Shown piece after piece: positions 1 through 7,593 of a DNA stretch of 16,995 nucleotides (positions are counted from its first letter, which is position 1; each line of letters starts with the position of its first letter). Location: positions 1-16,995 of the forward strand of contig CBFIJI010000038.1 of assembly GCA_965662885.1 (NCBI GenBank), given 5' to 3'. Below the pieces are notes generated by a model. It saw nothing but the letters and a program-made list of their open reading frames with translations. It did no database searches and had not been told where the DNA came from. This DNA is from CBFIJI01 sp965662885. GTDB lineage: Bacteria > Bacteroidota > Bacteroidia > Flavobacteriales > Flavobacteriaceae. A program made the translations under genes and the position numbers.

Positions 1-2
1 TC

Positions 3-135
3 ATCTTTCGCACTCAGCCTGACTAATCTTCTTGAGCTGGAAAGTATATTTATTATATCTTTCACACTCAGTTTGACCAATTTTATCGAGCTAGAAAAAT
101 TATATTTATTATATCTTTCTCATTCATTTTGACAC
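3..135. repeat. Imperfect tandem repeat, about 56 bp period, 2.4 copies
   Basis: Two full units (3-56 and 57-112) and a partial third (113-135) each begin ATCTTTC. The two full units end in TATATTTATTAT. The first part of each unit (5-23, 59-77, 115-133) resembles the reverse complement of the intact dispersed repeat at 312-340: it reads CTTTCGCACTCAGCCTGAC in the first unit and is progressively altered in the next two. They look like decaying reverse-orientation copies that were duplicated in tandem. No gene is visible in 1-365. The stretch 136-236 is AT-rich and I see nothing in it. Confidence 0.7.
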
Positions 136-236
136 TTATGCTCTATGGTGTAAGTATTTATTAAAATTAGTAAATTGTGTTAGCAATCTAAATGTTATTG
201 GTATATAGATAAAATTACTTTACTAGTCGTTTTTTA

Positions 237-311
237 CTGTCATGCTATTCGTAATTTGTTGCTGTCATGCTATTCGTAATTTATTACTGTCATGCTATTT
301 ATAATTTATTA
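237..311. repeat. 25-bp tandem repeat, three units, running into a dispersed repeat
   Basis: Units at 237-261, 262-286 and 287-311 are each exactly 25 bp and begin CTGTCATGCTATT, differing at only a few positions. A fourth start, CTGTCATGCT, at 312 goes straight into the intact dispersed repeat at 312-340. The array therefore appears to derive from the left end of that repeat. The units abut without unique spacers, so this is not CRISPR. Confidence 0.85.
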
Positions 312-340
312 CTGTCATGCTGAGCGCAGTCGAAGCGTGA
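312..340 (+). repeat. Flavobacterial dispersed repeat (REP-like), forward copy
   Basis: The sequence contains GCTGAGCGCAGTCGAAGCG, the core of a short repeat that I recall as common between genes in flavobacterial genomes. It lies 25 bp upstream of the GIY-YIG nuclease start. The inverse copy is at 669-690, directly after that gene. The role is unknown. Confidence 0.75.
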
Positions 341-365
341 CCTTTTAACCCAAAAACCGTAACCT

Positions 366-668
366 ATGTATTATGTTTATATCCTCCAATGCTCCGATAG
401 CTCCTACTATGTAGGAGTAACAAATAATTTAAAAAGACGATTTCATGAACATCAATCGGGATTAAATAAAAAAGCCTATACCTTTTCACGGAGGCCACTA
501 CAGCTAAAATTCAAACAAGAATTTAAATATATAAACGATGCCATAAGTTTTGAAAAGCAAATCAAACGCTGGTCGCGTGCAAAAAAAGAGGCGTTGATCA
601 ATGGTGATTTTGATATGTTGACTATTCTTTCTGAATGTAGGAATGCAACACATTATAAGTATAAATAA
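366..668 (+). CDS. Small GIY-YIG family endonuclease (UPF0213/YhbQ-like)
   Basis: This 100-residue protein is essentially one GIY-YIG nuclease domain. The first motif is YVYIL (residues 3-7), the second is YYVGVT (14-19), and then NNLKRRFHEHQ (20-30) supplies the conserved Arg and His. FEKQIKRW (62-69) carries Glu63, the usual metal-binding Glu. All catalytic positions look intact. The family cuts DNA, but small solo members have no well-established role and no partner is visible here. The ATG start gives the usual length for such proteins. The gene sits between two oppositely oriented copies of a dispersed repeat (312-340 and 669-690), and the right copy begins at the base after the stop codon. 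This suggests a link between nuclease and repeat, which is inference. Family assignment is firm; function is not. Confidence 0.9.
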   Translation: MYYVYILQCSDSSYYVGVTNNLKRRFHEHQSGLNKKAYTFSRRPLQLKFKQEFKYINDAISFEKQIKRWSRAKKEALINGDFDMLTILSECRNATHYKYK

Positions 669-690
669 CGCTTCGTCTGCGCTCAGCGTC
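669..690 (-). repeat. Flavobacterial dispersed repeat, inverted copy abutting the GIY-YIG stop codon
   Basis: The reverse complement reads GCTGAGCGCAGACGAAGCG at its core, one mismatch in 19 from the copy at 312-340. With that copy it forms an inverted-repeat frame around the nuclease gene. Similarity continues weakly to about 698. Confidence 0.75.
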
Positions 691-750
691 AACGTCAGTT
701 CTGCGTTTAGTATTACCGTTTCATTGTCATTTTAAGTAAAAGTTTTTAAA

Positions 751-798
751 GTCACGCTTGGCGCAGTCTTTACTGTCCCCCTGAGTGATCTGAAAGTA
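751..798 (+). repeat. Two degenerate copies of the dispersed repeat
   Basis: GTCACGCTTGGCGCAGTC (751-768) and the stretch 773-798, which contains CTGAGTGATCTGAAAG, both resemble the forward copy at 312-340 with several changes. They fill most of the gap between the nuclease gene and queG. I see no gene or clear promoter in 669-830. Confidence 0.45.
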
Positions 799-830
799 CT
801 GCTAGGATAACCTAAAATCCTACCAATTAT

Positions 831-1790
831 TTGCTATTTTTAACAGAAGAAGTCAAGCTTTTGAAAAGTCATTTGGAAAAATATAGTACGGTTATTAAAG
901 CAGCGGCTCAACGTTTGGGTTTTCTCTCCTGTGGGATTTCACCAGCAGGTTTTTTGGAAGAGGAAGCACCCCGATTAGAAGCTTGGCTCAATAAGAACCA
1001 TCATGGAGAGATGGGCTACATGGCGAACCATTTCGATAAACGTTTGGATCCTCGATTGTTGGTTCCTGGTGCTAAAAGTGTGGTTTCTCTTTTATTGAAT
1101 TATCATTCAGATAAAATTCAGGAAGATACAGCAGCCCCTAAAATAGCTAGCTACGCATTCGGAACAGATTATCACTATGTGATTAAAGACAAGTTAAAAG
1201 CATTATTACGGATTATTAACGATGAAATAGGAGCAGTTGATGGGCGTGCATTTGTGGATTCCGCACCTGTAATGGACAAAGCATGGGCGGCTAAAAGTGG
1301 TTTAGGTTGGATAGGCAAAAACACCAACTTGATTACTCAAAAAGTGGGCTCCTTTTATTTTATTGCTGAGTTGATTATTGACCTAGAGTTGGAATATGAC
1401 ACTCCTGTAACCGACCATTGTGGTACCTGTACCGCATGTATTGATAGTTGTCCCACAGATGCTTTTGTAGCACCCTATCAATTGGATGCTTCCAAATGTA
1501 TTTCCTATTTGACCATTGAATTAAGAGATGAAATACCCTCAGAATTTCATAAAAAATTAGACCATTGGGCTTTTGGTTGCGATGTTTGCCAGCAAGTATG
1601 TCCTTGGAATCGATTTTCTACTCCTCATCAAGAACCTCTTTTTAACCCTCACCCTGATTTATTGACCATGTCAAAGCAAGAGTGGTATGACATCTCCCAA
1701 GAAACCTTTGAAGCGATTTTTAAAAATAGTGCAGTAAAGCGAACAAAATTTAAAGGTTTAAAACGAAACCTTGCTGCCTTAAAAAAATAA
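831..1790 (+). CDS. queG: Epoxyqueuosine reductase QueG
   Basis: QueG reduces epoxyqueuosine to queuosine in tRNA, using cobalamin and two [4Fe-4S] clusters; it is cytoplasmic. The family signature is clear. FVDSAPVMDKAWAAKSGLGW (141-160) carries the conserved Asp143 of the cobalamin/substrate region and is followed by IGKN. The ferredoxin-like part has Cys197, Cys200, Cys203 and Cys207, then Cys223, and Cys250, Cys253 and Cys257, giving all eight cluster ligands. Length (319 aa) is normal for the family. No ATG is available at the 5' end: an in-frame stop lies at 813-815. The longest frame starts at TTG 831, and TTG at 861 (MKSHLEKYS...) is an equally good choice that fits the family N-terminus. 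The gene converges on the lacI-type gene with two bases between the stops and no convincing terminator. It is a housekeeping gene, probably unrelated to the transport locus. Confidence 0.95.
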   Translation: MLFLTEEVKLLKSHLEKYSTVIKAAAQRLGFLSCGISPAGFLEEEAPRLEAWLNKNHHGEMGYMANHFDKRLDPRLLVPGAKSVVSLLLNYHSDKIQEDTAAPKIASYAFGTDYHYVIKDKLKALLRIINDEIGAVDGRAFVDSAPVMDKAWAAKSGLGWIGKNTNLITQKVGSFYFIAELIIDLELEYDTPVTDHCGTCTACIDSCPTDAFVAPYQLDASKCISYLTIELRDEIPSEFHKKLDHWAFGCDVCQQVCPWNRFSTPHQEPLFNPHPDLLTMSKQEWYDISQETFEAIFKNSAVKRTKFKGLKRNLAALKK

Positions 1791-1792
1791 GC

Positions 1793-2809
1793 TTAAGACG
1801 ACTCCCTTTCAATAAGAGGGGCAGGAACAGAAATTGTTTGGTGGATAATGGGTGCTTTCTTTTTTCGAGCGGTATTCTCTTTAATAAACAATTCCATCAC
1901 TTCTTTCCCAATTAGTTTTCCAGGCTGGTCAATGGTAGTCAAGGATGGAGTAGTATATCCAGACACCAACCAATTACTAAATCCAACAATTGCAATGTCC
2001 TCAGGAATTTTATACTGCTTTTTCTTAAAATGCTGCATGGCACCGATTGCAGTCAAATCGGTAATAGCAAAAACGCCATCGATATCGATCTTTTCATCAA
2101 TAATTTTTTGAACTGCATTAATTCCAGACAATTCATCTGCTTTTTCACAGCTGATGACTAAATTTTTATCGAAAGGGATATCGTATTTTTTTAAAGCATC
2201 TTTATATCCCAAGAAACGATCAATAGAGTTTTGTGGCATTAAGTTCCCCCTAAAGTGAGCAATTCTTTTTCTTCCATTTTTTATCAAATGTTCTGTAGCT
2301 CGAAATGCAGCATCACGATCGTCAATTACCACTTTCGAACAATCGACAATTTTGGATATTTTATCAAAAAGGATTAAGGTAGTATTTCGTTCAATAACGT
2401 TGTTTAAATGCGAAAAGTCATTGGTGTTTTGGGCAAGCGAAAGAAAGATTCCATCGACATTTTGATGCAATAGATTTTGGATATGGATTACTTCTGTTTC
2501 ATAACTTTCATGGGAGCAAAGAATAATAACCATGAATCCTTGTTTTTGAGCATCTTCAATGAGTCCGTTAATAATATTATTAAAAAAATAATGCGATAAA
2601 CTTGGAACGATAATCCCTACTAACTTAGTTTCTCTGGTCCGTAAAAAAGCAGCATGTGAATTGGGTTTAAAATTGACGCTCTTCACATATTCTCGGACAC
2701 GTTGCTTTGTTTTTGGACTAACATCGGGGTAATCTTTTAGAGCCTTGGAGACCGTTGTGATCGAAATATTAAGGGAGGCAGCAATGTCTTTAAGGGTCAA
2801 ATTTCCCAT
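1793..2809 (-). CDS. LacI/GalR-family transcriptional regulator
   Basis: This 338-residue cytoplasmic repressor/activator has the full family layout. The N-terminal helix-turn-helix is LTLKDIAASLNISITTVSKAL (residues 4-24, first 20 or so of the domain). The hinge helix has Leu56, which in LacI itself wedges into the central CG of the operator. A periplasmic-binding-protein-like effector domain fills about 62-335, with typical segments LVGIIVPSLSHYFF and TTIDQPGKLIGKEVMELF. The effector is probably a small sugar-like ligand, but the sequence does not tell which. The gene is divergent from susC, and a perfect CG-centred palindrome (2848-2859) lies 39 bp upstream of its start. Control of both itself and the susC operon is therefore the simplest inference. 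No sensor kinase or ECF sigma gene is seen. The ATG start agrees with the family N-terminus. Confidence 0.95.
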   Translation of the reverse strand: MGNLTLKDIAASLNISITTVSKALKDYPDVSPKTKQRVREYVKSVNFKPNSHAAFLRTRETKLVGIIVPSLSHYFFNNIINGLIEDAQKQGFMVIILCSHESYETEVIHIQNLLHQNVDGIFLSLAQNTNDFSHLNNVIERNTTLILFDKISKIVDCSKVVIDDRDAAFRATEHLIKNGRKRIAHFRGNLMPQNSIDRFLGYKDALKKYDIPFDKNLVISCEKADELSGINAVQKIIDEKIDIDGVFAITDLTAIGAMQHFKKKQYKIPEDIAIVGFSNWLVSGYTTPSLTTIDQPGKLIGKEVMELFIKENTARKKKAPIIHQTISVPAPLIERESS

Positions 2810-2847
2810 ATTGTATAAAATTTGATATTTTTTTTGAATTATTTTCA

Positions 2848-2859
2848 GTTTTCGAAAAC
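2848..2859. promoter_or_regulatory. Candidate operator for the divergent LacI-type regulator
   Basis: GTTTTCGAAAAC is a perfect 12-bp inverted repeat with a central CG, the typical shape of LacI/GalR-family operators. It lies in the lacI-susC intergenic region, 39 bp from the lacI start and 108 bp from the susC start. The position suits autoregulation and possibly control of susC. This is assigned by shape and place only; no second copy was found in this gap. Confidence 0.55.
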
Positions 2860-2889
2860 AATTTCGTCAAGTCAATAATTATAAAAACT

Positions 2890-2905
2890 AATTTATTAAT
2901 AAATT
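2890..2905. promoter_or_regulatory. AT-only 16-bp palindrome upstream of susC
   Basis: AATTTATTAATAAATT is a perfect inverted repeat 62 bp before the susC start, just upstream of or overlapping a possible -33 TTG (2904-2906). It could bind a regulator, but palindromes made only of A and T arise easily in AT-rich DNA. Confidence 0.25.
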
Positions 2906-2935
2906 GTTAAAGTTTTATCGCTAAAATTGTATAAT
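2904..2935 (+). promoter_or_regulatory. Possible susC promoter
   Basis: TTG at 2904-2906 could serve as a -33 element. Downstream are TAAAATTG (2922-2929), one change from the Bacteroidota -7 form TAnnTTTG, and TATAAT (2930-2935). Neither pair has ideal spacing, so this is a tentative placement within the 158-bp leader region. Confidence 0.25.
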
Positions 2936-2967
2936 GATACTAATTAAATAAATCAAACACATTTAAA

Positions 2968-5931
2968 ATGAAAAATGATTTTCTAAAACCATTCCTTGTA
3001 GCTTTTGCATTTTTGCTTAGCGCTGGGATGTATGCACAAACGATCTCGGGGGTCGTTACAAGTGCAGACGGGCCATTGCCAGGAGCAACGGTTCAAGTAA
3101 AAGGAACAAATTCTGGAACGAGTACCGATTTCGATGGAAACTTTTCCATTGAAGCCGGATCAGACGACGTTTTAGTCGTTTCTTTCGTTGGTTTTACAAC
3201 GCAAGAAGTTGCTGTTGCTGGACAGGATCAAATAACGGTAACACTTGAGGCAAATAATGAGCTTGATGAAGTTGTTGTTACGGGTTACGGTTCTCAAAAC
3301 CAAAAAGAAGTTACCTCTGCTGTAGTAAAAGTAACTGCGGAAGAGTTTAACAAAGGAACGATCAACGATGCGTCTCAATTACTTCAAGGTAAAGTCGCTG
3401 GTTTACAGATCTACAACAAAGGAGGGGATCCAAACTCAGGAAATGTAATTCGACTACGGGGTATTTCTACTGTTGGGGCGAATGTTCAACCTTTAGTTGT
3501 AATTGACGGTGTGATTGGAGCTTCCTTAAACAATGTAGATCCTAATGATATCGAAAACATCAACGTTTTAAAAGATGGATCTGCTGCTGCGATCTACGGT
3601 TCTCGTGGTTCTAGTGGTGTAATCATCGTTACAACTAAAAAAGGTTCTCAAGGAAAAATTTCATTAAACTACAACGGTCAATTAGCTGTTGCACAACGTT
3701 TCAACTCAGTCAACGTATTGAGTCCAACTGAATTTGTTGCTGCTGGGGGTACTGACCTTGGAAGCCAAACCGTATGGTTGGATGAAGTGACTAGAGATGC
3801 TGTTACTAAAATTCACAACATTTCCGCTTCTGGTGGTTCTGGAAACACTTCTTACCGTGTTTCAACCAACATGCGTGAAGTAGAAGGAATTCTTAAAAAC
3901 TCAGGTTTTGATCAATTCAATACCCGTTTAAACTTTTCTACAAAAGCATTAAACGACAAATTGTCTATTGACTTTAGTAGTTCTGTAACGACAAAAGATT
4001 CTGACAATGGTTTTTCAGAAGCTTTACGATATGCGGTAATGGCCAATCCAACAATGCCTATCTATGGTGCTGATTCTCCATACCAGTTCAACTCTGAACA
4101 ATTTGGTGGCTATTTCGAATCTCTAGGGCTTTTTGATAGTTTTAACCCAGTTTCGATTGTGGATCAAAACACCAATAGAGGAGATTCAATGGAATTTAAC
4201 TACGGTTTAAATCTTGGACTTGATCTTTTGGATAACTTGAGAATAAACGCACGTTTAGCAGAGCAAAATTCAAAATCATCTAATACGATTTATTACCCAA
4301 CGACTTCTCATTTCAATGGAAATGCTACGAGTCCGTTAAGAAAAGGTTTAGCTGAAAAATACAACCAAAGATATTCGTTCAAATTGTACGAATTGTTTGG
4401 AACGTATAACACTTCATTTGGAAATACCAACATGACAGTAACTGCTGGTTACTCTTATAACCAAACGAACTTCTCATCTAACTTTATTTCGCTAGGAGAT
4501 TTCCCAGACAATTCATTAGATTTTTCTGATGCAATCGAATTTTCTCAGGATTTATTAAACACGGGGCTTATCTCAGCCAACTCCAATGCGTCACCAGACG
4601 AAAAAATCATTGCATTCTTTGGTCGTGTCAACTTAACCTTTGACAATGCCATTTTTGTAAATGCTTCTTTAAGACAAGAAGGATCGACAAAATTAGGGGT
4701 AGACGAAAAATGGGGACTTTTCCCATCAGTAGGTTTAGGGGTTGATTTAAATAAATACTTAGACTTAGCGAATGTTAATCTTCTTAAAGTAAGAGTTGGA
4801 TACGGGGTAACAGGAGCACTTCCTGGGCCAAACGGTTTATCTCAACAAGGAAGAACTTTGAACTACGATGGTGGTCAAGGTGGAGCAGGAACAACACTTA
4901 CAAGAGCTGCGAATCCTAACCTTAAATGGGAAGAAAAAGCAGAAACCAATATTGGTATTGAGTTTGCTGCTGATAAATTCAGTGCTACTTTAGACCTTTA
5001 TCAAAGAGATATTAAGGACTTTATTTTAGAGCGTACAGTAGATGTTGCTTTATTTGGAGTTGATCGTCGTTTTGAAAACGCAGGAGAGCTTCAGACAAAA
5101 GGTCTTGAATTATCATTAAACTATGATGTAGTGGACAATGATAAAATGAGCTATACAACTGGAATTAACTTCTCTACATATGAAACCACTTTACAAGACT
5201 ATGTATTGGATGGTGAAATGAGAGGAAACCTTGGTGCACCAGGACAAAACTCAACAGCAATGATTCGTGTTAAAGTAGGCGAAGAAGTTGGTCAAATTTG
5301 GGGACCTGTTTTTGACGGTATTGACGCTGGCGGAGGAGTTGTTTTTGCCGATGTTAATGGTGACGGAACTATCGTTGCCAACCAAGAGGCAGCATTAGAA
5401 GATAATGCAGATTTCGAAGTTCTTGGAAATGGTATTCCTGACTTTGAATTAGGTTGGTCTAACCAAATCCAATTTGGTGACTGGTCAGTAAATGCTTTCT
5501 TTAGAGGAGCTTTCGGACACAGCTTAGTGAATGCTTTCCGTGCATTCTACGAGCCACGCTTATCAACTCAGTCTTCTTACAACTACGTAACAACAGATTT
5601 AGCTGTTGAAGGGCTTACAAGTGCACGTTTTAGTTCCTTGTATGTTGAAAAAGCAGACTTTTTTAAGTTAGACAACTTAACGATTACAAGAAACATCAAC
5701 CTTGGAGATTTCAAAGGAATCGATGCTCTTGCAGTATCCTTGAGTGGTCAAAATCTATTTACCATTACCAACTATACAGGATCTGATCCAGAGCCAAGTT
5801 TAGTGGATAGAGGAAATACGAGCAACGGTGGAAGACCCGGTGGTTCTGACGTATTAGCGCCAGGTATCGACAGAAGATACAATTACTTTAATTCTAGAAC
5901 GGTAACGCTAGGAGTAAATGTTAAATTTTAA
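2968..5931 (+). CDS. susC: SusC/RagA-family TonB-dependent outer-membrane transporter
   Basis: This 987-residue protein forms the outer-membrane barrel that imports substrate captured with SusD, powered by TonB. A signal peptide (1-23, ending MYA before Gln24) is followed by a carboxypeptidase-regulatory-like domain (about 26-95, ISGVV...GATVQVKGT...DFDGNFSI). Next come the TonB-box-like LDEVVVTGYG (99-108), the plug (about 124-226, with LVVIDGV, INVLKDGSAAAIYGSRG and GVIIVTTKKG), and the barrel ending in NVKF, a usual C-terminus. There is no N-terminal STN domain, so it is unlikely to signal through an anti-sigma factor; this fits a LacI-type regulator next door. Length is normal. susD follows 13 bp after the stop. 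The gene symbol denotes the family only. The substrate cannot be read from sequence; no polysaccharide-degrading enzyme is visible nearby. Confidence 0.96.
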   Translation: MKNDFLKPFLVAFAFLLSAGMYAQTISGVVTSADGPLPGATVQVKGTNSGTSTDFDGNFSIEAGSDDVLVVSFVGFTTQEVAVAGQDQITVTLEANNELDEVVVTGYGSQNQKEVTSAVVKVTAEEFNKGTINDASQLLQGKVAGLQIYNKGGDPNSGNVIRLRGISTVGANVQPLVVIDGVIGASLNNVDPNDIENINVLKDGSAAAIYGSRGSSGVIIVTTKKGSQGKISLNYNGQLAVAQRFNSVNVLSPTEFVAAGGTDLGSQTVWLDEVTRDAVTKIHNISASGGSGNTSYRVSTNMREVEGILKNSGFDQFNTRLNFSTKALNDKLSIDFSSSVTTKDSDNGFSEALRYAVMANPTMPIYGADSPYQFNSEQFGGYFESLGLFDSFNPVSIVDQNTNRGDSMEFNYGLNLGLDLLDNLRINARLAEQNSKSSNTIYYPTTSHFNGNATSPLRKGLAEKYNQRYSFKLYELFGTYNTSFGNTNMTVTAGYSYNQTNFSSNFISLGDFPDNSLDFSDAIEFSQDLLNTGLISANSNASPDEKIIAFFGRVNLTFDNAIFVNASLRQEGSTKLGVDEKWGLFPSVGLGVDLNKYLDLANVNLLKVRVGYGVTGALPGPNGLSQQGRTLNYDGGQGGAGTTLTRAANPNLKWEEKAETNIGIEFAADKFSATLDLYQRDIKDFILERTVDVALFGVDRRFENAGELQTKGLELSLNYDVVDNDKMSYTTGINFSTYETTLQDYVLDGEMRGNLGAPGQNSTAMIRVKVGEEVGQIWGPVFDGIDAGGGVVFADVNGDGTIVANQEAALEDNADFEVLGNGIPDFELGWSNQIQFGDWSVNAFFRGAFGHSLVNAFRAFYEPRLSTQSSYNYVTTDLAVEGLTSARFSSLYVEKADFFKLDNLTITRNINLGDFKGIDALAVSLSGQNLFTITNYTGSDPEPSLVDRGNTSNGGRPGGSDVLAPGIDRRYNYFNSRTVTLGVNVKF

Positions 5932-5944
5932 ATACATAAATAAA

Positions 5945-7540
5945 ATGAAAATTAATAAATTAAGTTTTTCGGTTTTAACCTCAGTCTTACTTGTATTTGC
6001 ATGTACAGACTTGGAGGAAGATTTGAGAGGAGAGATTACAACCGACATCAACATCGAAGGGATTTCAACCGGTGGTGGTGGAGGCGGTGGTGACGCCTTA
6101 ACAAGTGCATTTACAGCACTTAGAAACGCAGGAACTGCCAACCACGGTGGGTATTTCTCCCTACAAGCATTACCTTCTGACGAAGCAGTAATTGCTGCAA
6201 AAGGAGGTGACTGGTATGATGGTGGAGTTCTTATCGAATTACACAACCACACCTTTACCCCAACTAACGGGTTTATCAATGGAGCATGGAACCAACAGTA
6301 TTCCGGTATTAACAACGTAAACGAACTTTTAGCGTCTGATTTAGATGCTGCTTCTAAAGCACAATTACGTGTACTTAGAGCGTTCTTCTACTGGAGATTG
6401 ATGGACTTGTTTGGAAATGTAAAAATTATTACCACTCCAGGACAAGATGCACCACAGTCAACAAGACAACAAGTATTTGATTTTGTTGAAAGTGAACTGC
6501 TTGCAGCAATCGGAGTAACTTCCGTTTCAGCAGGAATGGATTTATCCAATAGTTTACTATCTGTTGCAGACAATAAGTACAGAATCAACCGTTATGCCGC
6601 TTTAGGAATCCTTTCTAAAGTGTACCTAAACGCAGAGGTTTATACGGGTACAGCGCGCTACGCAGAAGCAGCAGCAGCAGCTGGATACGTGATTGACAAC
6701 AGTCCTTACCAACTATGTGGTTCTGGATGTACAGTTCCTAACCTTGGGAAACGTCCAAGTGTAGCTACTGATCCAGATAACTTAGAAGGATTTGCTGCAG
6801 TATTTGCACCAAACAATGAGTCTAATCCTGAAATTATTTTCAGTGTAGAGTATGACGAGGCAACTGCTGGAGGAATGAACTTTAGCCAAATGACCTTACA
6901 CTATTCTTCGCAGTTTACTTGGAACTTCCAAGATCAGCCATGGAATGGATATGCAACTCTAGAGGAGTTTTATAACTCTTATGATGATTCTGACCTTCGT
7001 AAAAAGGCAAGCTTTATCGCTGGTCCTCAGTTAGACTTTGGTGGTAGTGCTGTCCTTGACTATGCGTCTGACGATGGAAATCCACCATTGGTATACACGC
7101 CACAGATCAACGAATTAGAGCCTAACTCACTTCGTGAGGCTGGAGCACGATTTGGAAAGTATAGTTACAAGCAGTTTGGACGTCCTGACATGGATAACGA
7201 TTATGTTATCGTTCGTTTAGGAGAATTGTATTTAACACGTGCCGAAGCTTTAGCACGAGATGCAGGTGATTGGTCACAAGCTCTTCCTGATCTTAACGTA
7301 ATCCGTGCACGTGCAGGATTATCCGCTATGGGATCAGTAACAGCAGCTCAATTCTTGGCAGAAAGAGGAAAAGAAATGTTCCAAGAAACTTCAAGAAGAA
7401 CGGATTTAATTCGCTTTGGAGAATATACAGGATCATGGTGGGAAAAACCAAACTCTCCTGAGTACAGAGAGTTGTTCCCAATTCCTTTCGATCAAATTCA
7501 AGCGAGTGGTGGTTCTTTAACACAGAACCCTGGGTACTAA
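5945..7540 (+). CDS. susD: SusD/RagB-family surface substrate-binding lipoprotein
   Basis: SusD lipoproteins sit as a lid on the SusC barrel and bind the substrate outside the cell. The start at 5945 gives a clean lipoprotein signal, MKINKLSFSVLTSVLLVFAC, with the lipidated Cys20. The upstream in-frame ATG at 5918 lies inside susC and would add nine residues before the signal. After Cys20 comes TDLEED, an acidic stretch consistent with a Bacteroidota surface-export signal. Family hallmarks are LRVLRAFFYWRLMDLFGNVK in the N-terminal TPR-like part, YVIVRLGELYLTRAEAL near the C-terminus, and the final RRTDLIRFGEY...LFPIPFDQI...LTQNPGY. Length (531 aa) is normal. Odd point: seven Gly in a row at 43-49, encoded by GGN repeats at 6071-6091. 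CGSGC could form a disulfide. Paired with susC, probably co-transcribed. Confidence 0.96.
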   Translation: MKINKLSFSVLTSVLLVFACTDLEEDLRGEITTDINIEGISTGGGGGGGDALTSAFTALRNAGTANHGGYFSLQALPSDEAVIAAKGGDWYDGGVLIELHNHTFTPTNGFINGAWNQQYSGINNVNELLASDLDAASKAQLRVLRAFFYWRLMDLFGNVKIITTPGQDAPQSTRQQVFDFVESELLAAIGVTSVSAGMDLSNSLLSVADNKYRINRYAALGILSKVYLNAEVYTGTARYAEAAAAAGYVIDNSPYQLCGSGCTVPNLGKRPSVATDPDNLEGFAAVFAPNNESNPEIIFSVEYDEATAGGMNFSQMTLHYSSQFTWNFQDQPWNGYATLEEFYNSYDDSDLRKKASFIAGPQLDFGGSAVLDYASDDGNPPLVYTPQINELEPNSLREAGARFGKYSYKQFGRPDMDNDYVIVRLGELYLTRAEALARDAGDWSQALPDLNVIRARAGLSAMGSVTAAQFLAERGKEMFQETSRRTDLIRFGEYTGSWWEKPNSPEYRELFPIPFDQIQASGGSLTQNPGY

Positions 7541-7560
7541 TCCACACGTTTAATATCTTT

Positions 7561-7593
7561 AAAAGGGTTATTTTGAAAAAAATAACCCTTTTT
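7561..7593 (+). terminator. Strong hairpin with T-tract between susD and the VCBS gene cluster
   Basis: AAAGGGTTATTTT (7562-7574) pairs perfectly with AAAATAACCCTTT (7579-7591) around a GAAA loop, and T residues follow. This has the form of an intrinsic terminator. It lies 21 bp after the susD stop and only about 32 bp before the next ATG, so it may act as a partial terminator that lowers expression of the downstream genes relative to susCD. Confidence 0.85.

Noticed and set aside
237..340. Possible CRISPR array from evenly spaced repeats
   Set aside because: The 25-bp units abut with no unique spacers between them, there are only three, and no cas genes are present.
504..692. Minus-strand reading frame across the GIY-YIG gene
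   Set aside because: No recognisable protein features; it is a shadow of the intact nuclease gene on the other strand.
1781..1797. Hairpin between queG and lacI as a two-way terminator
   Set aside because: Only a 4-bp CTTA/TAAG stem around A residues can be drawn, too weak to call a terminator.
5918..5944. Upstream ATG for SusD overlapping the end of susC
   Set aside because: It would place nine residues before a complete lipoprotein signal peptide; the ATG at 5945 gives the standard form.
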